A stretch of DNA of 60,487 nt, taken from Sandaracinaceae bacterium (GTDB lineage Bacteria; Myxococcota_A; Polyangia; Polyangiales; Sandaracinaceae). Below the pieces are notes generated by a model. That model saw only the letters and a program-made list of their open reading frames with translations, ran no database searches and had not been told where the DNA came from. Below are positions 25,289 to 34,178 of the stretch, piece by piece. The position numbers and the translations under genes were made by a program. The DNA is taken from the NCBI GenBank assembly GCA_019637095.1, contig JAHBWG010000059.1:1-60487 (forward strand). Direction: 5' to 3'. The first letter of the stretch is position 1, and each line of letters opens with the position of its first letter.

Positions 25289-27262
25289 ATGGACTACGCG
25301 CGCCTCCCGCTCCTCTTCGCCTTCACGCTCGCCGCCTGCGACGGCGGCGCCACGACCCCCGCCGACGACGCCGGCGTCGAGGACGAGCTCGTCTACCGCG
25401 CCGAGTGCGAGAACGTCAGCGCGGTCCACTGCCTCTTGCCGTGGCCCTCCGATCGCTGGCTCGTCGGCGGGCGCGTCGCGATCGATCCCGCGGCGACGCC
25501 GGTCAACGCGTTCGGCGACGCGCTCGACCCGGCGCTCTTCCACCGCTTCGACGGCTTCAGCCCGGCGACGCCGATCGTCACGTCCTTCCCCGGCGTGCTC
25601 GATCGCTCGCTCCTCGCCGGCGAGGGCGCGATCGCGCGCACGCTCGAGCCCGGCTCCACGACCGTGATCGTCGACACGGTGACCGGCGAGCGCGTCGCGC
25701 ACTTCGCCGAGGTCGACGAGTGGGCCGAGACCGATCCGGCGCGCGCGCCGCTCTACCTGCGGCCCGCGGCGCGGCTCGCGGAGGGGCGACGATACGTCGT
25801 CGGGATCCGCGGGCTGCGCACGATGGACGGCGCGGCGGTCCCGCCGTCCGCGTACTTCCGGCGCCTGCGCGACGGAGGCGACGCGCCGGGCACCGACCTC
25901 GCCGCGCGCGGCGCGCGCTTCTCGACGGAGGTCTTCGACGTGCTCGAGGCGGCGGGCGTCCCGCGCGCCGAGCTGATCGAGGCGTGGGACTTCACGACGG
26001 CGAGCGGCGAGCGCCTCTGGGGCGATCTCGTCGCGATGCGCGACGACGCGCTCGAGGCGGTCGGCGAGCGCGGGCTCGGCTGTTCCGTCGTGCGGGTCGT
26101 CGACGCGGATCTCGACGAGGCGCCGAGCCACGTGTGGAGGCAGATCTACGGGACCGTCACGGTCCCGCTCTTCTCGCACGGCACGAGCGAGTCGAGCGCC
26201 GACGCGCGCGTGCGGCGCGACGCCGCGGGCCGGCCCATGCACCGGGGCACCGCGGAGGTGCCGTTCGTCGCGCAGATCCCCCTCTCCGTCCGCGACGCGG
26301 TGCAGGCGGGCGAGCCGCCGGCGCGCATCGAGCTCTACGGGCACGGCCTGTTCGGCTCGCGCGTCGAGATCACCTACGGCTGGCACCGCGAGCACCAGGA
26401 GCGGCTCGGGCTCGTGTCGATCGCGGTCGACTGGTGGGGGATGAGCGACGGCGACCTGTCGCGCATCACGCGCACGCTCCAGGACCTCTCCGACTTCGAC
26501 GCGACCGCGGAGCGCCTCGCGCAGTCGGTGATCAACGCGCTCGTGCTCGCGCGCTCGTTCCGCGGCGTCTGCGCCGAGCTCCCCGAGCTGCAGGTCCCGA
26601 TGCCCGGCGGCGGCACGATGCCCTCCATCGATCCGAGCCAGCTCTACTACTACGGCAACAGCCAGGGCGGGATCATGGGCGGCGTGCTCGCCGGCGTCGC
26701 GACCGACATCGAGCGCTTCGCGCTCGGCGTGGGCGGGATGAGCTACCCGCAGACGATCAAGCGCTCGACCGCGTGGGTGCAGTACGGCGCGGTGATGGCG
26801 GTGGGTTACCCCGACGCGCTCGAGCGCGATCTGCTCATGGCGATGGTCGCGCCGGTGTGGGACCTCGCCGAGCCGAGCACGTACACGCCGCACTGGCTCC
26901 GCGATCCGCTGCCGGGCACGCCGATCAAGCGCGTGCTCATGCAGATCGGGATCGGCGACGCGCTCGTGTCGAACGCGTCGAGCTACCTTCAGGCGCGCAC
27001 CGCGGGCTTGCCGGTGCTCACCCCGAGCCCGGTCACCCCGTGGGGCCTCGAGACGACGAGCGCGCCGGCCGACTCGGCGCTGGTGATCTGGCAGATCCCC
27101 GACGTGCCGCCGCTGCCGCCCGGCACGCGCAGCCCCGGCATGGACAACGCGGCGCACGAGGCGGTGCGCCGCACGGACTCGGCGCGCGATCAGATCGACG
27201 CGTTCTTCCGCCCCGACGGACGCGTCGAGCAGCGGTGCGACGGCCCCTGCGATCCGGAGTGA
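25289..27262 (+). CDS. Secreted alpha/beta-hydrolase lipoprotein
   Basis: A 657-residue exported protein. The lipobox is in FAFTLAACDGG, with a short Asp-rich linker. The C-terminal half has an alpha/beta hydrolase core: PARIELYGHGLFGS with the oxyanion HG, VSIAVDWWGMS, and the nucleophile elbow YYYGNSQGGIMGG with Ser in GxSxG. A late Asp (QIGIGDALV) and His (MDNAAHEAV) complete a plausible triad. The N-terminal ~280 residues form an Ig-like or beta-rich domain (PATPIVTSFPG, LYLRPAARLAEGRRYVVGIRGL) as in large secreted esterases. Substrate unknown. It is convergent with the DUF4331 cluster. Confidence 0.8.
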   Translation: MDYARLPLLFAFTLAACDGGATTPADDAGVEDELVYRAECENVSAVHCLLPWPSDRWLVGGRVAIDPAATPVNAFGDALDPALFHRFDGFSPATPIVTSFPGVLDRSLLAGEGAIARTLEPGSTTVIVDTVTGERVAHFAEVDEWAETDPARAPLYLRPAARLAEGRRYVVGIRGLRTMDGAAVPPSAYFRRLRDGGDAPGTDLAARGARFSTEVFDVLEAAGVPRAELIEAWDFTTASGERLWGDLVAMRDDALEAVGERGLGCSVVRVVDADLDEAPSHVWRQIYGTVTVPLFSHGTSESSADARVRRDAAGRPMHRGTAEVPFVAQIPLSVRDAVQAGEPPARIELYGHGLFGSRVEITYGWHREHQERLGLVSIAVDWWGMSDGDLSRITRTLQDLSDFDATAERLAQSVINALVLARSFRGVCAELPELQVPMPGGGTMPSIDPSQLYYYGNSQGGIMGGVLAGVATDIERFALGVGGMSYPQTIKRSTAWVQYGAVMAVGYPDALERDLLMAMVAPVWDLAEPSTYTPHWLRDPLPGTPIKRVLMQIGIGDALVSNASSYLQARTAGLPVLTPSPVTPWGLETTSAPADSALVIWQIPDVPPLPPGTRSPGMDNAAHEAVRRTDSARDQIDAFFRPDGRVEQRCDGPCDPE

Positions 27263-27275
27263 ACGCGCGCTCGGG

Positions 27276-27614
27276 TCAGTCGCAGGGCGCGGCGCCGAGC
27301 GCGGCGGCGCACTCGGCCGCGTCGTGGGAGGCCGCAGCGCACGCCTGTTCGCGACACGCCAAGCCGGAGCCGTCGCGCAGGAGCGACTCCGCGCTCGCCT
27401 CGCAGTTGCGCAGGGCGTCGAAGTCGGTCTCGCCGAACTCGAGGTGGAAGGCCTCGTGGCATTGGATGAGCAAACAGTTGCAGTAGCGGAGCGACGCCGA
27501 CAGCGCCGGCGCGTCCGGGGCCGCGTCCGCCGCTCCGCCGTCCGCGGGACGCTGCGCCGAGCAGGCCGCGAGCAGCAGCGAGGCGGCGAGCCGCCGCAAC
27601 GTCACCGGCGACAT
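27276..27614 (-). CDS. Small cysteine-rich lipoprotein
   Basis: A 112-residue protein. MSPVTLRRLAASLLLAACSA is a lipoprotein signal with Cys as residue 18, followed by an Asp/Ala linker. The mature part has eight Cys, beginning YCNCLLIQCHEAFH and ending in an Ala/Cys-rich tail, which suggests a compact disulfide-bonded helical domain. No family recognised. The start overlaps the end of the diheme protein gene by 13 nt, so it is the last gene of the five-gene unit that begins at 31447. Confidence 0.7.
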   Translation of the reverse strand: MSPVTLRRLAASLLLAACSAQRPADGGAADAAPDAPALSASLRYCNCLLIQCHEAFHLEFGETDFDALRNCEASAESLLRDGSGLACREQACAAASHDAAECAAALGAAPCD

Positions 27615-28465
27615 CCCGCCTCGTACTCGATCCAGCCCAGCACCGACTGGTACATCTCGTCGTCGGTGGTCGCGTACTTGTCGTGCCCGCCGTGCGGCAG
27701 CCCGCCCGCGTCGACCGAGAGCGGCTTGCGCAGGAAGCGGCTGCGCGCCGGGTCGTCCCAGTCGATCACGTCGAGCGCGAAGAGGTTCGCCATCGAGGCG
27801 ATGGACGCCGGGCCGCAGCCTCGCTCCGCCTCGATCCAGCGCGGCGCGCCGGGGACGCCGAGGTCGGTCCCGCGGTAGTGGCAGGGGAAGCAGCGCCCTC
27901 GCCACGCGTAGACGCGGTGCAGGAACGCGCGCTCGCGCGCGAGCGGTGAGCAGTCGGCGGGATCGGGCTCGTACGGGCTCTCCTGGACGTCGACGACGCG
28001 CAGGTCGCACGCGCCGATCGGGGCCGGCCCGCAGCGCGTGCCCGCGCACGCCTCGATCCCGCCGCAGACGGCGGTGTGGGTGATCCACTCGAGGAAGCCG
28101 TCGTGCTCGGCCGCGATCACGTCCTGGGTGATGAGGGCGCTGTCCGGCTGCGCGCGGCCGATCCACGACAGGACGAGGCTGCGCTCCGGCGCGTCGAGAT
28201 CGACGAGGTCCAGCTCGACCAGGCACGCCATCGTCTCGCACGGCGTCTCGCGGACGAAGAGCGTCAGGTCCACGCCGCTCAGGTGGCACTGGTTGCACGT
28301 CGTGGGACGGTCCTCGGAGAACAGCGGCTCGATGCGGCGCTGATAGAGCGCGAGCCCCTCCTCTCGACAGATCGCCGGCTCGCACGCGAGCGCGAGGGCG
28401 GGCATCACGGCGACCATCATCCCCGCGACGACCCGTCGGGACGTGCCGCGCGCCGAACGGCTCAT
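27602..28465 (-). CDS. Secreted diheme c-type cytochrome-like protein
   Basis: A 287-residue exported protein. After a signal peptide (VAGMMVAVMPALALA) there are two c-type haem attachment motifs, CNQCH (residues 57-61) and CFPCH (about 195-199), each set in a helical region, with additional Cys that may form disulfides. It should be matured in the periplasm by the cytochrome c machinery and take part in electron transfer or act as a haem-based enzyme. It lies 7 nt after the TPR gene and overlaps the next lipoprotein gene. I do not recognise a closer family. Confidence 0.75.
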   Translation of the reverse strand: MSRSARGTSRRVVAGMMVAVMPALALACEPAICREEGLALYQRRIEPLFSEDRPTTCNQCHLSGVDLTLFVRETPCETMACLVELDLVDLDAPERSLVLSWIGRAQPDSALITQDVIAAEHDGFLEWITHTAVCGGIEACAGTRCGPAPIGACDLRVVDVQESPYEPDPADCSPLARERAFLHRVYAWRGRCFPCHYRGTDLGVPGAPRWIEAERGCGPASIASMANLFALDVIDWDDPARSRFLRKPLSVDAGGLPHGGHDKYATTDDEMYQSVLGWIEYEAGCRR

Positions 28466-28472
28466 GGGCGTC

Positions 28473-29744
28473 TCACCGCGCCGCCTCCGCGGCCGCGAGC
28501 GCGTCGCGCGTCTCCGTGAGCTCGGACGACCGGAAGGGCATGCGCTCGACCTCCGCGAGCGCGGCGCGCGCGTCGTCGACGCGGCCGACGCCGAGGTACG
28601 CGCGCGCGAGCTTGGTCCACGCCTCGCCGTTGGGGCGCACGTCGCGGTTCTGTTCGGCCAGCTCCACGGCGCGGGCGGCGTCGCCTTCGTGCTCGAGGAA
28701 GTGGTCGAGCGCGTGGCCGAACGCGGCGGTCGGGAACGCGGCGATGCGCGCCTCGTGGCCCGCGTGGGCGCGCTGGCGCAGCGCCTCGGCCTGCGCGCGC
28801 TCGCCGCGCGCCTCGTGGACCCCTGCGGCCGCGTCCACGAGCTCCGGGTCGCCCGTGCGCTCGATGACCGCGGCGTAGATGGTGAGCGCCTCGTCGTGGT
28901 GCCCCTGCTCGGCGAGCACCTCCGCGATGTGCTCCTCGATCAGGTACCAGCCCGGCATCAGCGCGAGGCCGCGCCGGTAGTGCGCGAGCGCTTCGTCGAG
29001 CGCGCCGGCCTCGAGATCGACCAGCCCTCGCACGAGGCAGAGCCACGCGCGCACCATCGCGCCAGCTCCGCTCGCCTCCTGTTCGGCCTCCGCGAGGAGC
29101 GCGTGCGCCTCGTCGTGAGCGCCGATCGCGACGCGGTGTCCGGCGGCGCCCGTCAGCGCGTCGCGCTCCCGCGCCTCGGCGAGCAACGCGTCGAAGGCGT
29201 CGCGCGCCTCGTCGTAGCGGCCCGACTGCAGCGCGACGTTCGCGCGCATGACGCGCACGGCGCGCCGCTGCTCGTCGCGCACGATCGCGAAGCGCTCGAC
29301 CGCCGCGAGGTCCTCCTCGATCCGGTCGAGCCGGTGGAGCGTGTAGTGGAGCTGCGCGCGCGCGAGGAACGGACCCGCCCCCGCCGGGGCGCGCGTGAAC
29401 GCGCGCTCGAGGGCGGCCTCGGCCCGCGCGAAGTCCTCCCAGTCGCCGGTGAGGCGCTGGCGCTCGAGGTAGCCGCCGGCGAGCTGCTCGAGGGTGAGCC
29501 AGTCGTCGTCGCGCTCGTCCGCGCGGCGCTCGAGCTGCGCGAGGATCGCGCCGATGCGCGCGCGCGCCTCGGCATCGGGGCCCGGCGCCGGCGCCGCGGG
29601 CTCCGGCGGTGTGGGCTCGGTCGGCGCCGCCTCGGGTGTCGCCTCGCCGGTGGCCTCGCGCGATGCGGGCAGGAAGGCCCACACCACCGCCAGGCCCGCG
29701 ACGACCGCCGCCGCGAGCGCCAGGAGCTTCGTCCTCGTTTGCAT
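28473..29744 (-). CDS. Membrane-anchored TPR protein
   Basis: A 423-residue protein with an N-terminal signal-anchor (KLLALAAAVVAGLAVVWAFL), a Pro/Glu/Ala-rich spacer and about ten TPR-like helical pairs from residue 65 to the end (for example ARAQLHYTLHRLDRIEEDLA, EALAHYRRGLALMPGWYLIE, LARAYLGVGRVDDARAALAE). TPR proteins serve as docking scaffolds. Its position between DUF4331 proteins and a cytochrome suggests that it helps assemble or hold these secreted proteins. The ATG at 29744 is chosen because a 21-codon upstream extension is Arg/Ser-rich and has no signal character. Confidence 0.75.
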   Translation of the reverse strand: MQTRTKLLALAAAVVAGLAVVWAFLPASREATGEATPEAAPTEPTPPEPAAPAPGPDAEARARIGAILAQLERRADERDDDWLTLEQLAGGYLERQRLTGDWEDFARAEAALERAFTRAPAGAGPFLARAQLHYTLHRLDRIEEDLAAVERFAIVRDEQRRAVRVMRANVALQSGRYDEARDAFDALLAEARERDALTGAAGHRVAIGAHDEAHALLAEAEQEASGAGAMVRAWLCLVRGLVDLEAGALDEALAHYRRGLALMPGWYLIEEHIAEVLAEQGHHDEALTIYAAVIERTGDPELVDAAAGVHEARGERAQAEALRQRAHAGHEARIAAFPTAAFGHALDHFLEHEGDAARAVELAEQNRDVRPNGEAWTKLARAYLGVGRVDDARAALAEVERMPFRSSELTETRDALAAAEAAR

Positions 29745-29814
29745 GTGGGTCCCGTGAGAAGAGAGCGCGCGCCGCCACGACCGTGGTCGGGCGGCGCGCG
29801 GGGTCACGAGGCGC

Positions 29815-30771
29815 TCAGGGCGCGTGGGGCGGGTGCAGGTGCGGGAACGCGTCGAGGAACATCCCGCCGCCGAGGTCGTTCTGGCGCGGGTTCGTTCCGA
29901 CGAGCGAGGTCGCCCCGCAGGTCGCGGCGCCGCAGGAGGCGCCGAGGCGGAGGAGGATCACGGACAGCGTCACGTCGATGACCGGGTCCGGGAGGGTCCG
30001 GCCGTTCGGGAAGCCCGCCGCGGCCGCCGGGTTGATCGTGAGCGTGTCGGGCAAGACGAGCGAGGCGACGGAGACGCCCGCCGCGACCTGCTGGCCGAAG
30101 CACTCCGGGAGCCCGCCGACCATGTCGGTCATCGAGCACGGCGTGACGCCGGCCGCGACGAGGTCGTCGTCGAGCGCGGTGTGCAGGCCGGTCAGGCTCG
30201 CCGCGAGCTCGGGCACGAACGTGCCTGCTGCGTCGTCCGACGGGTTGGCGTCGTTGTAGGCGTTCTTCATCGCGCTGCCGATGAGGGCGGTCGAGACGGC
30301 GGGCATGCCCATCCGATCGACGCGCGTGTACCCGGCCGGCGCGTCGGTCCGGAAGCTCACCGTCCCGCAGACCTCGCGGCCCGTCGGGCTCGCGTGCGGG
30401 CAGTGGAACGCCGGGTCCTCCGGCGCGACGCCCGCGTGGTAGATGCGGCACTCGAGCGTGTTGCCCGACATGTCGCCCTCGCGGCCGAGCGGCCAGTTGG
30501 CCTCGCCGCAGTAGCGCATGCACTCCGCGCGATCCGCGTACTGCGCGTTCGCGCCCGTGCAGTTCGTGCCCATCACGTCGCAGTACCGATCGCAGGGGGT
30601 GTCCCCGGGGCCTGCGTCGCCGGGGCCGCTGTCCGTGCCCTCGCCGGCGTCCTGGGCCCCCGCGTCGGTGCCCACCATGCCGGCGTCGTTGCCGTCGTCG
30701 CCATCGCAGCCCGCGCCGAGCGCGAGCGCCGTGAGCGCTCCGAGGAAGATCGCGTAGGTGTGTCCCCGCAT
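29815..30771 (-). CDS. Lipoprotein carrying the C-terminal half of a DUF4331-type domain
   Basis: A 318-residue lipoprotein: lipobox in LGAGCDGDDG, DAG-type linker, then a Cys-rich insert (CDRYCDVMGTNC, CMRYCGEANW). The last ~150 residues look like the second half of DUF4331: AMKNAYNDANPSDD, FPNGRTLPDPVIDVTLSVIL and a terminal DAFPHLHPPH, where the family usually ends nGR...DDVvDi...FPYLxxPH. The N-terminal half of DUF4331 is encoded by the gene just upstream, 1 nt away. The two products may form one folded unit in the periplasm. Function of DUF4331 is unknown. Confidence 0.7.
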   Translation of the reverse strand: MRGHTYAIFLGALTALALGAGCDGDDGNDAGMVGTDAGAQDAGEGTDSGPGDAGPGDTPCDRYCDVMGTNCTGANAQYADRAECMRYCGEANWPLGREGDMSGNTLECRIYHAGVAPEDPAFHCPHASPTGREVCGTVSFRTDAPAGYTRVDRMGMPAVSTALIGSAMKNAYNDANPSDDAAGTFVPELAASLTGLHTALDDDLVAAGVTPCSMTDMVGGLPECFGQQVAAGVSVASLVLPDTLTINPAAAAGFPNGRTLPDPVIDVTLSVILLRLGASCGAATCGATSLVGTNPRQNDLGGGMFLDAFPHLHPPHAP

Positions 30772-30772
30772 G

Positions 30773-31447
30773 TCAGCCTCCGATCCTGGCGGTGGTGCCC
30801 CAGACGTCGAACGGCATGTTGGTCGGGCTCACCGCGTTGAGCGGGAGCTGCAGGACGATCGCGGAAGAGTTCTTGCGCGCGAAGAAGTCCCGGTCGTTGA
30901 CGAACGAGAGGTTGCCGGTCATCAGCGTCGTCTGGAAGCCCTGGAGATCGAAGAAGAACGGGTCGTCCCTCAGGCCCGCGAACACGCGGACGTCGCCGCG
31001 GCGGAGCGTGTACTCGACCGGGCCCTCGATCAGCATCCCGCCCGCTCCGGGGGCGCCCTCGACGCGGACGAAGCAGTTGCCGATGTCGTCCTGCCCGAAA
31101 CGTACCCGGACGTCGAAGTCGGGCGTCTGGTCTCGATCGTTGTCGATGTGGAGCGTGTAGAGGACGTTGCGGTCGCACGTGACCCGCTGCATCGCAACCG
31201 GATCGTTGGGCCCCGCGTAGGTCATCACGAGCGTCACGGTCCCCGCCGCGCTGTCGTGCCACGCGTACACGTCCGCGATGTCCGCCGCGCGGTCCGTCCC
31301 CGGCGGCGTCGCCATCGGGTTGGTGCGCCCCGGCGGATCGAGGTGATCCGCAGCCTCCGCCGGCACGAGCCCCCAAGCGCCGGCGGCCACCGCCGCCGCG
31401 CCCGCGAGCCCGTACGCGACGAGGCTCTTCGGCCTAGTCCATTTCAT
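30773..31447 (-). CDS. DUF4331-family secreted protein (N-terminal half of the domain)
   Basis: A 224-residue exported protein. The signal peptide (GAAAVAAGAWGLVPAEA) is followed by ADHLDPPGRTNP and DIADVYAWHD, the family start (S/D-H-x-x-x-P ... D-x-x-D-x-Y-A-[FW]), and the beta-rich N-terminal part of DUF4331 with VRVFAGLRDDPFFFDLQGF. It stops at VWGTTARIGG, about half the usual domain length; the rest seems to be in the next gene. A GGGAGGAACC Shine-Dalgarno precedes the ATG. It is the first gene of the cluster, so the regulatory region upstream (31448-31572) probably controls all five genes. Confidence 0.8.
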   Translation of the reverse strand: MKWTRPKSLVAYGLAGAAAVAAGAWGLVPAEAADHLDPPGRTNPMATPPGTDRAADIADVYAWHDSAAGTVTLVMTYAGPNDPVAMQRVTCDRNVLYTLHIDNDRDQTPDFDVRVRFGQDDIGNCFVRVEGAPGAGGMLIEGPVEYTLRRGDVRVFAGLRDDPFFFDLQGFQTTLMTGNLSFVNDRDFFARKNSSAIVLQLPLNAVSPTNMPFDVWGTTARIGG

Positions 31448-31465
31448 GGTTCCTCCCAGGTTGGA

Positions 31466-31552
31466 CCGCCCTCTGGGCGGCCGTACGAGACCGTAGCGCA
31501 GTACGACGGCCGGCCGAGATCGGTTCGAACCGCGGGCCGCGAATTAATCCGC
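31466..31552 (-). promoter_or_regulatory. Palindromic region upstream of the DUF4331 cluster
   Basis: The 125-bp gap between the TolC gene end and the DUF4331 start holds three inverted repeats: CCGCCC-TCT-GGGCGG at 31466-31480 in the predicted leader, the perfect 12-bp palindrome CGGTTCGAACCG at 31521-31532, and the near-palindrome GCGAATTAATCCGC at 31539-31552, one of the most A/T-rich spots in this part of the window. They are candidate operator and promoter sites for the cluster. No regulator is named. Confidence 0.4.
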
Positions 31553-31572
31553 ACCCCCCTAAAGAGCGCTCA

Positions 31573-33018
31573 TCACAGGCGGCCGCTCGCGTAGTCGGCG
31601 TGGACCAAGGCGAGGCGGCGGGCGACCTCGGCGTCGAGCGCGGCGAGCCGCGCGCGGTGGAGCTGGCCCTCGGCGGCGAACAGCTCCGCGGTGGTCGCGC
31701 GACCGGCGCGTACCTCGGCGAGCCGCGCGGCGTAGGCGGCCTCGGCGGCGCGCTCGGCGGCGTGCGCCGCCTCGATCCCCCGCTCGGCGGCGCGCGCGCG
31801 GGCGACGCTCTGGGCGACCTCGAGGCGGACGAGCCGCTCGAGCTCGACGAGGCGCGCCTCGAGCGCGGCGCGCTCGGCGCCGAGCTCGTCGCCGCGGTGC
31901 ACCGCGCTCAGCGTGTCGTTCGGTGCCCAGACGAGCATCGCGCCGAGCTCCCAGCTCGGGGTGAACTCCTGGCGTGGTGGGATCTGGTACGGGTTCGGGT
32001 TGGCGAGGTCCGCGCCGGCGAAGAGCGCGAGCCGCGGGTAGCCGCGCGCCTCCTCGACGCGGCCGGCCGCGCGGTGGGCGTCGATCGCGGCGCGCAGCGC
32101 GCGCAGCTCGGCGCGCGTGGCCACCGCGCTCGCCGGGTCGGCGGCGGCGGCGGCCCGCACCTCGCCGAGAGCGACGCCGAACGGCGCGCCGGGCTCGCGG
32201 CCCATCAGCATGCGCAGCGCGGCGTCCGCGACCTCGACGCCCGCCTCCGCCGCGACGAGCGCCTGCTCGACCTCGGCGACGCGCGCGTCCGCCGCGTGCT
32301 GGTCGGCCACGGTGAGGTAGCCCGCGCGCACCGCGGCCTCGACGGAGGCGCGCTGCGCTCGCGCTTGCCGCTGGGCCTCGACCGTCACCGCGTGCGCACC
32401 CCGAGCGCGCGCGAGCCCGTAGTACGCCTCGAGCGCGCTGCGGCGCGTCGCGGCGCGGGTCGCCTCGAGCTCGTGCTCTCGGACGCGCGCGCCCGCCTCG
32501 CTCGCCTCGATGGCAGGCAGGACCGAGAAGAACAGATCGCTCGCCGCCCACGTGAGCCGCGCCGAGAAGCGCACGCGGTCGCGCGGGATCGCGATGGTCA
32601 CCGCGCCCGCCGCCTGCTGCTCGATCGTGCCTAGCCAGAGGGCGCGCGCCGCCGGATCGGTCACGCTCGCGGCGAGCGCGCGCGCCGCCTCGATCGCCGC
32701 CGGATCGCCGCCGAGCGCGATCGAGCCGTCCTCGAACCCGTCGACGCGCTGGTAGGCGGCGCTCAGCTCGAGCCGCGGGAGCATCGCGGCGCGCGTGCGC
32801 GCGATCTGCGCCTCGGCGGCGCGGGCGAGCGCGCGCGCCCGCTCGAGCGAGGGCGCCGCCGCGAGGGCCGCGTCCGCCGCCGCGGCGGCGCTCAGCGGCG
32901 TCCCGTCCGCGATCGCCGCGGACAGGTCGAACGCGTCGGCCGGGGGCTCGGGGAGCTCCTGCGCGGCGGCGGGTAGGGCGAGGAGGGTGAGCAGAAGGAC
33001 GGTGGAGGATCGCAACAT
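31573..33018 (-). CDS. TolC-family outer-membrane efflux protein
   Basis: A 481-residue outer-membrane channel component. Signal peptide LLLTLLALPAAAQE; then two OEP-type repeats of long Ala/Arg/Glu-rich helices (PSLERARALARAAEAQIA...LPRLELSAAYQRV and PSWELGAMLVWAPND...HRGDELGAERAALEARL), with the strand-forming segments expected of TolC. It should form the exit duct for the ABC exporter encoded just upstream. The ATG at 33018 lies 8 nt after the second permease gene and follows a GAGGCAAG sequence. It is the last gene of the operon. Confidence 0.85.
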   Translation of the reverse strand: MLRSSTVLLLTLLALPAAAQELPEPPADAFDLSAAIADGTPLSAAAAADAALAAAPSLERARALARAAEAQIARTRAAMLPRLELSAAYQRVDGFEDGSIALGGDPAAIEAARALAASVTDPAARALWLGTIEQQAAGAVTIAIPRDRVRFSARLTWAASDLFFSVLPAIEASEAGARVREHELEATRAATRRSALEAYYGLARARGAHAVTVEAQRQARAQRASVEAAVRAGYLTVADQHAADARVAEVEQALVAAEAGVEVADAALRMLMGREPGAPFGVALGEVRAAAAADPASAVATRAELRALRAAIDAHRAAGRVEEARGYPRLALFAGADLANPNPYQIPPRQEFTPSWELGAMLVWAPNDTLSAVHRGDELGAERAALEARLVELERLVRLEVAQSVARARAAERGIEAAHAAERAAEAAYAARLAEVRAGRATTAELFAAEGQLHRARLAALDAEVARRLALVHADYASGRL

Positions 33019-33026
33019 GACTTGCC

Positions 33027-34178
33027 TCACTTCATCATGGCCGCGCGGAAGCGCAGGCTCGCGTAGCCGAAGACGACGAGCCCCATCACCGCGAGGATCG
33101 CGAGGGGCTCGGCGAGCGCCTCGAGCCCCGCGCCGCGCAGGAGCGAGCCGCGCAGGACCTCGGCGTAGTGCCGCAGCGGGTTGACCAGGGTGAGCGGCTG
33201 GAGCCACTCGGGCATCGAGCGGATCGGCGTCATGATCCCGCTCAGCAGCGCCGCGGGGAGCATGAACAGGAAGCCGCCGAGGAACGCCTGCTGCTGCGTG
33301 CCGGAGTGCGTGGCGATGAGCAAGCCCACGCCGAGCGTCACCCCGAGGTAGAGCACCGTCGACAGGACCAGGACGCCCACGTCGCCGTGGAGCGGCATGT
33401 CGAAGACGAACGCGCCGACGGCGAGCGCGATGCCGAAGTCGAAGAGGCCGACCGCCGCGAACGGCAGCACCTTGCCGAGGATCAGGATCGCCGCGGGCAC
33501 GGGCGTGACGAGGATCTGCTCGAGGGTGCCGACCTCGCGCTCGCGCGCGAGGCCCATCGCCGAGACGATCGTCGTGATGAGCATGAGCAGCATCGCGGCG
33601 ACGCCGGGCACCATGTAGACCGCGGTGTCGAGCCGGGGGTTGAACAGCACGCGCGTCTCGACGCGCACGTCCGGCGCCCGCGCGCTCGCGCCGGCGACGG
33701 CCGCGCGCTCGGCGAGGCGCGCGCGGGCGAGCGAGGCGCCCTCGGTGGCGAAGTACGCGCCGATCGCGGCGGCCGCGACGCTGGCGCGGTTCGGGTCGCT
33801 CCCGTCGAGGACCGCCTGCACGCGCGCCGTGCGGCCGCGCGCGACGTCGTCGCCGAACCCCGGCGGGATGACGAGGGCGACGGCGGCCTCGCCCCGCTCG
33901 AGCGCGCGCTCCGCGGTCCCGGCGTCCGGCGCGCGCCCGACCTCGACGAGCGTGCCGTCCGCGAAGAGGCGCGCGAGGTGCGTGCGGCTCGCGTCGGAGC
34001 CGTCGTGATCGACCACGACCACGGGCACGCGATCCACCTCGAGATCGACCGCGTGGCCGAACACGTAGAGCTGGATGATCGGCGCCACGATCAGGAGCGC
34101 CATCATCCGGCGGTCGCGCACCGTCTGGCGGACCTCCTTCTTCGCCACCGCGGCGAGCATCGCGAGCGCGCGCCTCAC
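33027..34178 (-). CDS. ABC-2-type transporter permease (YhhJ/YhiH-like), second
   Basis: A 383-residue membrane subunit. It has the ABC-2 layout: one N-terminal helix (MMALLIVAPIIQLYVFGHAVD), a periplasmic domain of about 130 residues (VDHDGSDASR, VQAVLDGSDPNRA), and five C-terminal helices with the family motif AREREVGTLEQILVTPV and a last loop PLTLVNPLRHYAEVLRG. It pairs with the permease at 34175 as the membrane part of the exporter. The GTG start overlaps the upstream stop by 4 nt (GTGA). Confidence 0.88.
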   Translation of the reverse strand: MRRALAMLAAVAKKEVRQTVRDRRMMALLIVAPIIQLYVFGHAVDLEVDRVPVVVVDHDGSDASRTHLARLFADGTLVEVGRAPDAGTAERALERGEAAVALVIPPGFGDDVARGRTARVQAVLDGSDPNRASVAAAAIGAYFATEGASLARARLAERAAVAGASARAPDVRVETRVLFNPRLDTAVYMVPGVAAMLLMLITTIVSAMGLAREREVGTLEQILVTPVPAAILILGKVLPFAAVGLFDFGIALAVGAFVFDMPLHGDVGVLVLSTVLYLGVTLGVGLLIATHSGTQQQAFLGGFLFMLPAALLSGIMTPIRSMPEWLQPLTLVNPLRHYAEVLRGSLLRGAGLEALAEPLAILAVMGLVVFGYASLRFRAAMMK

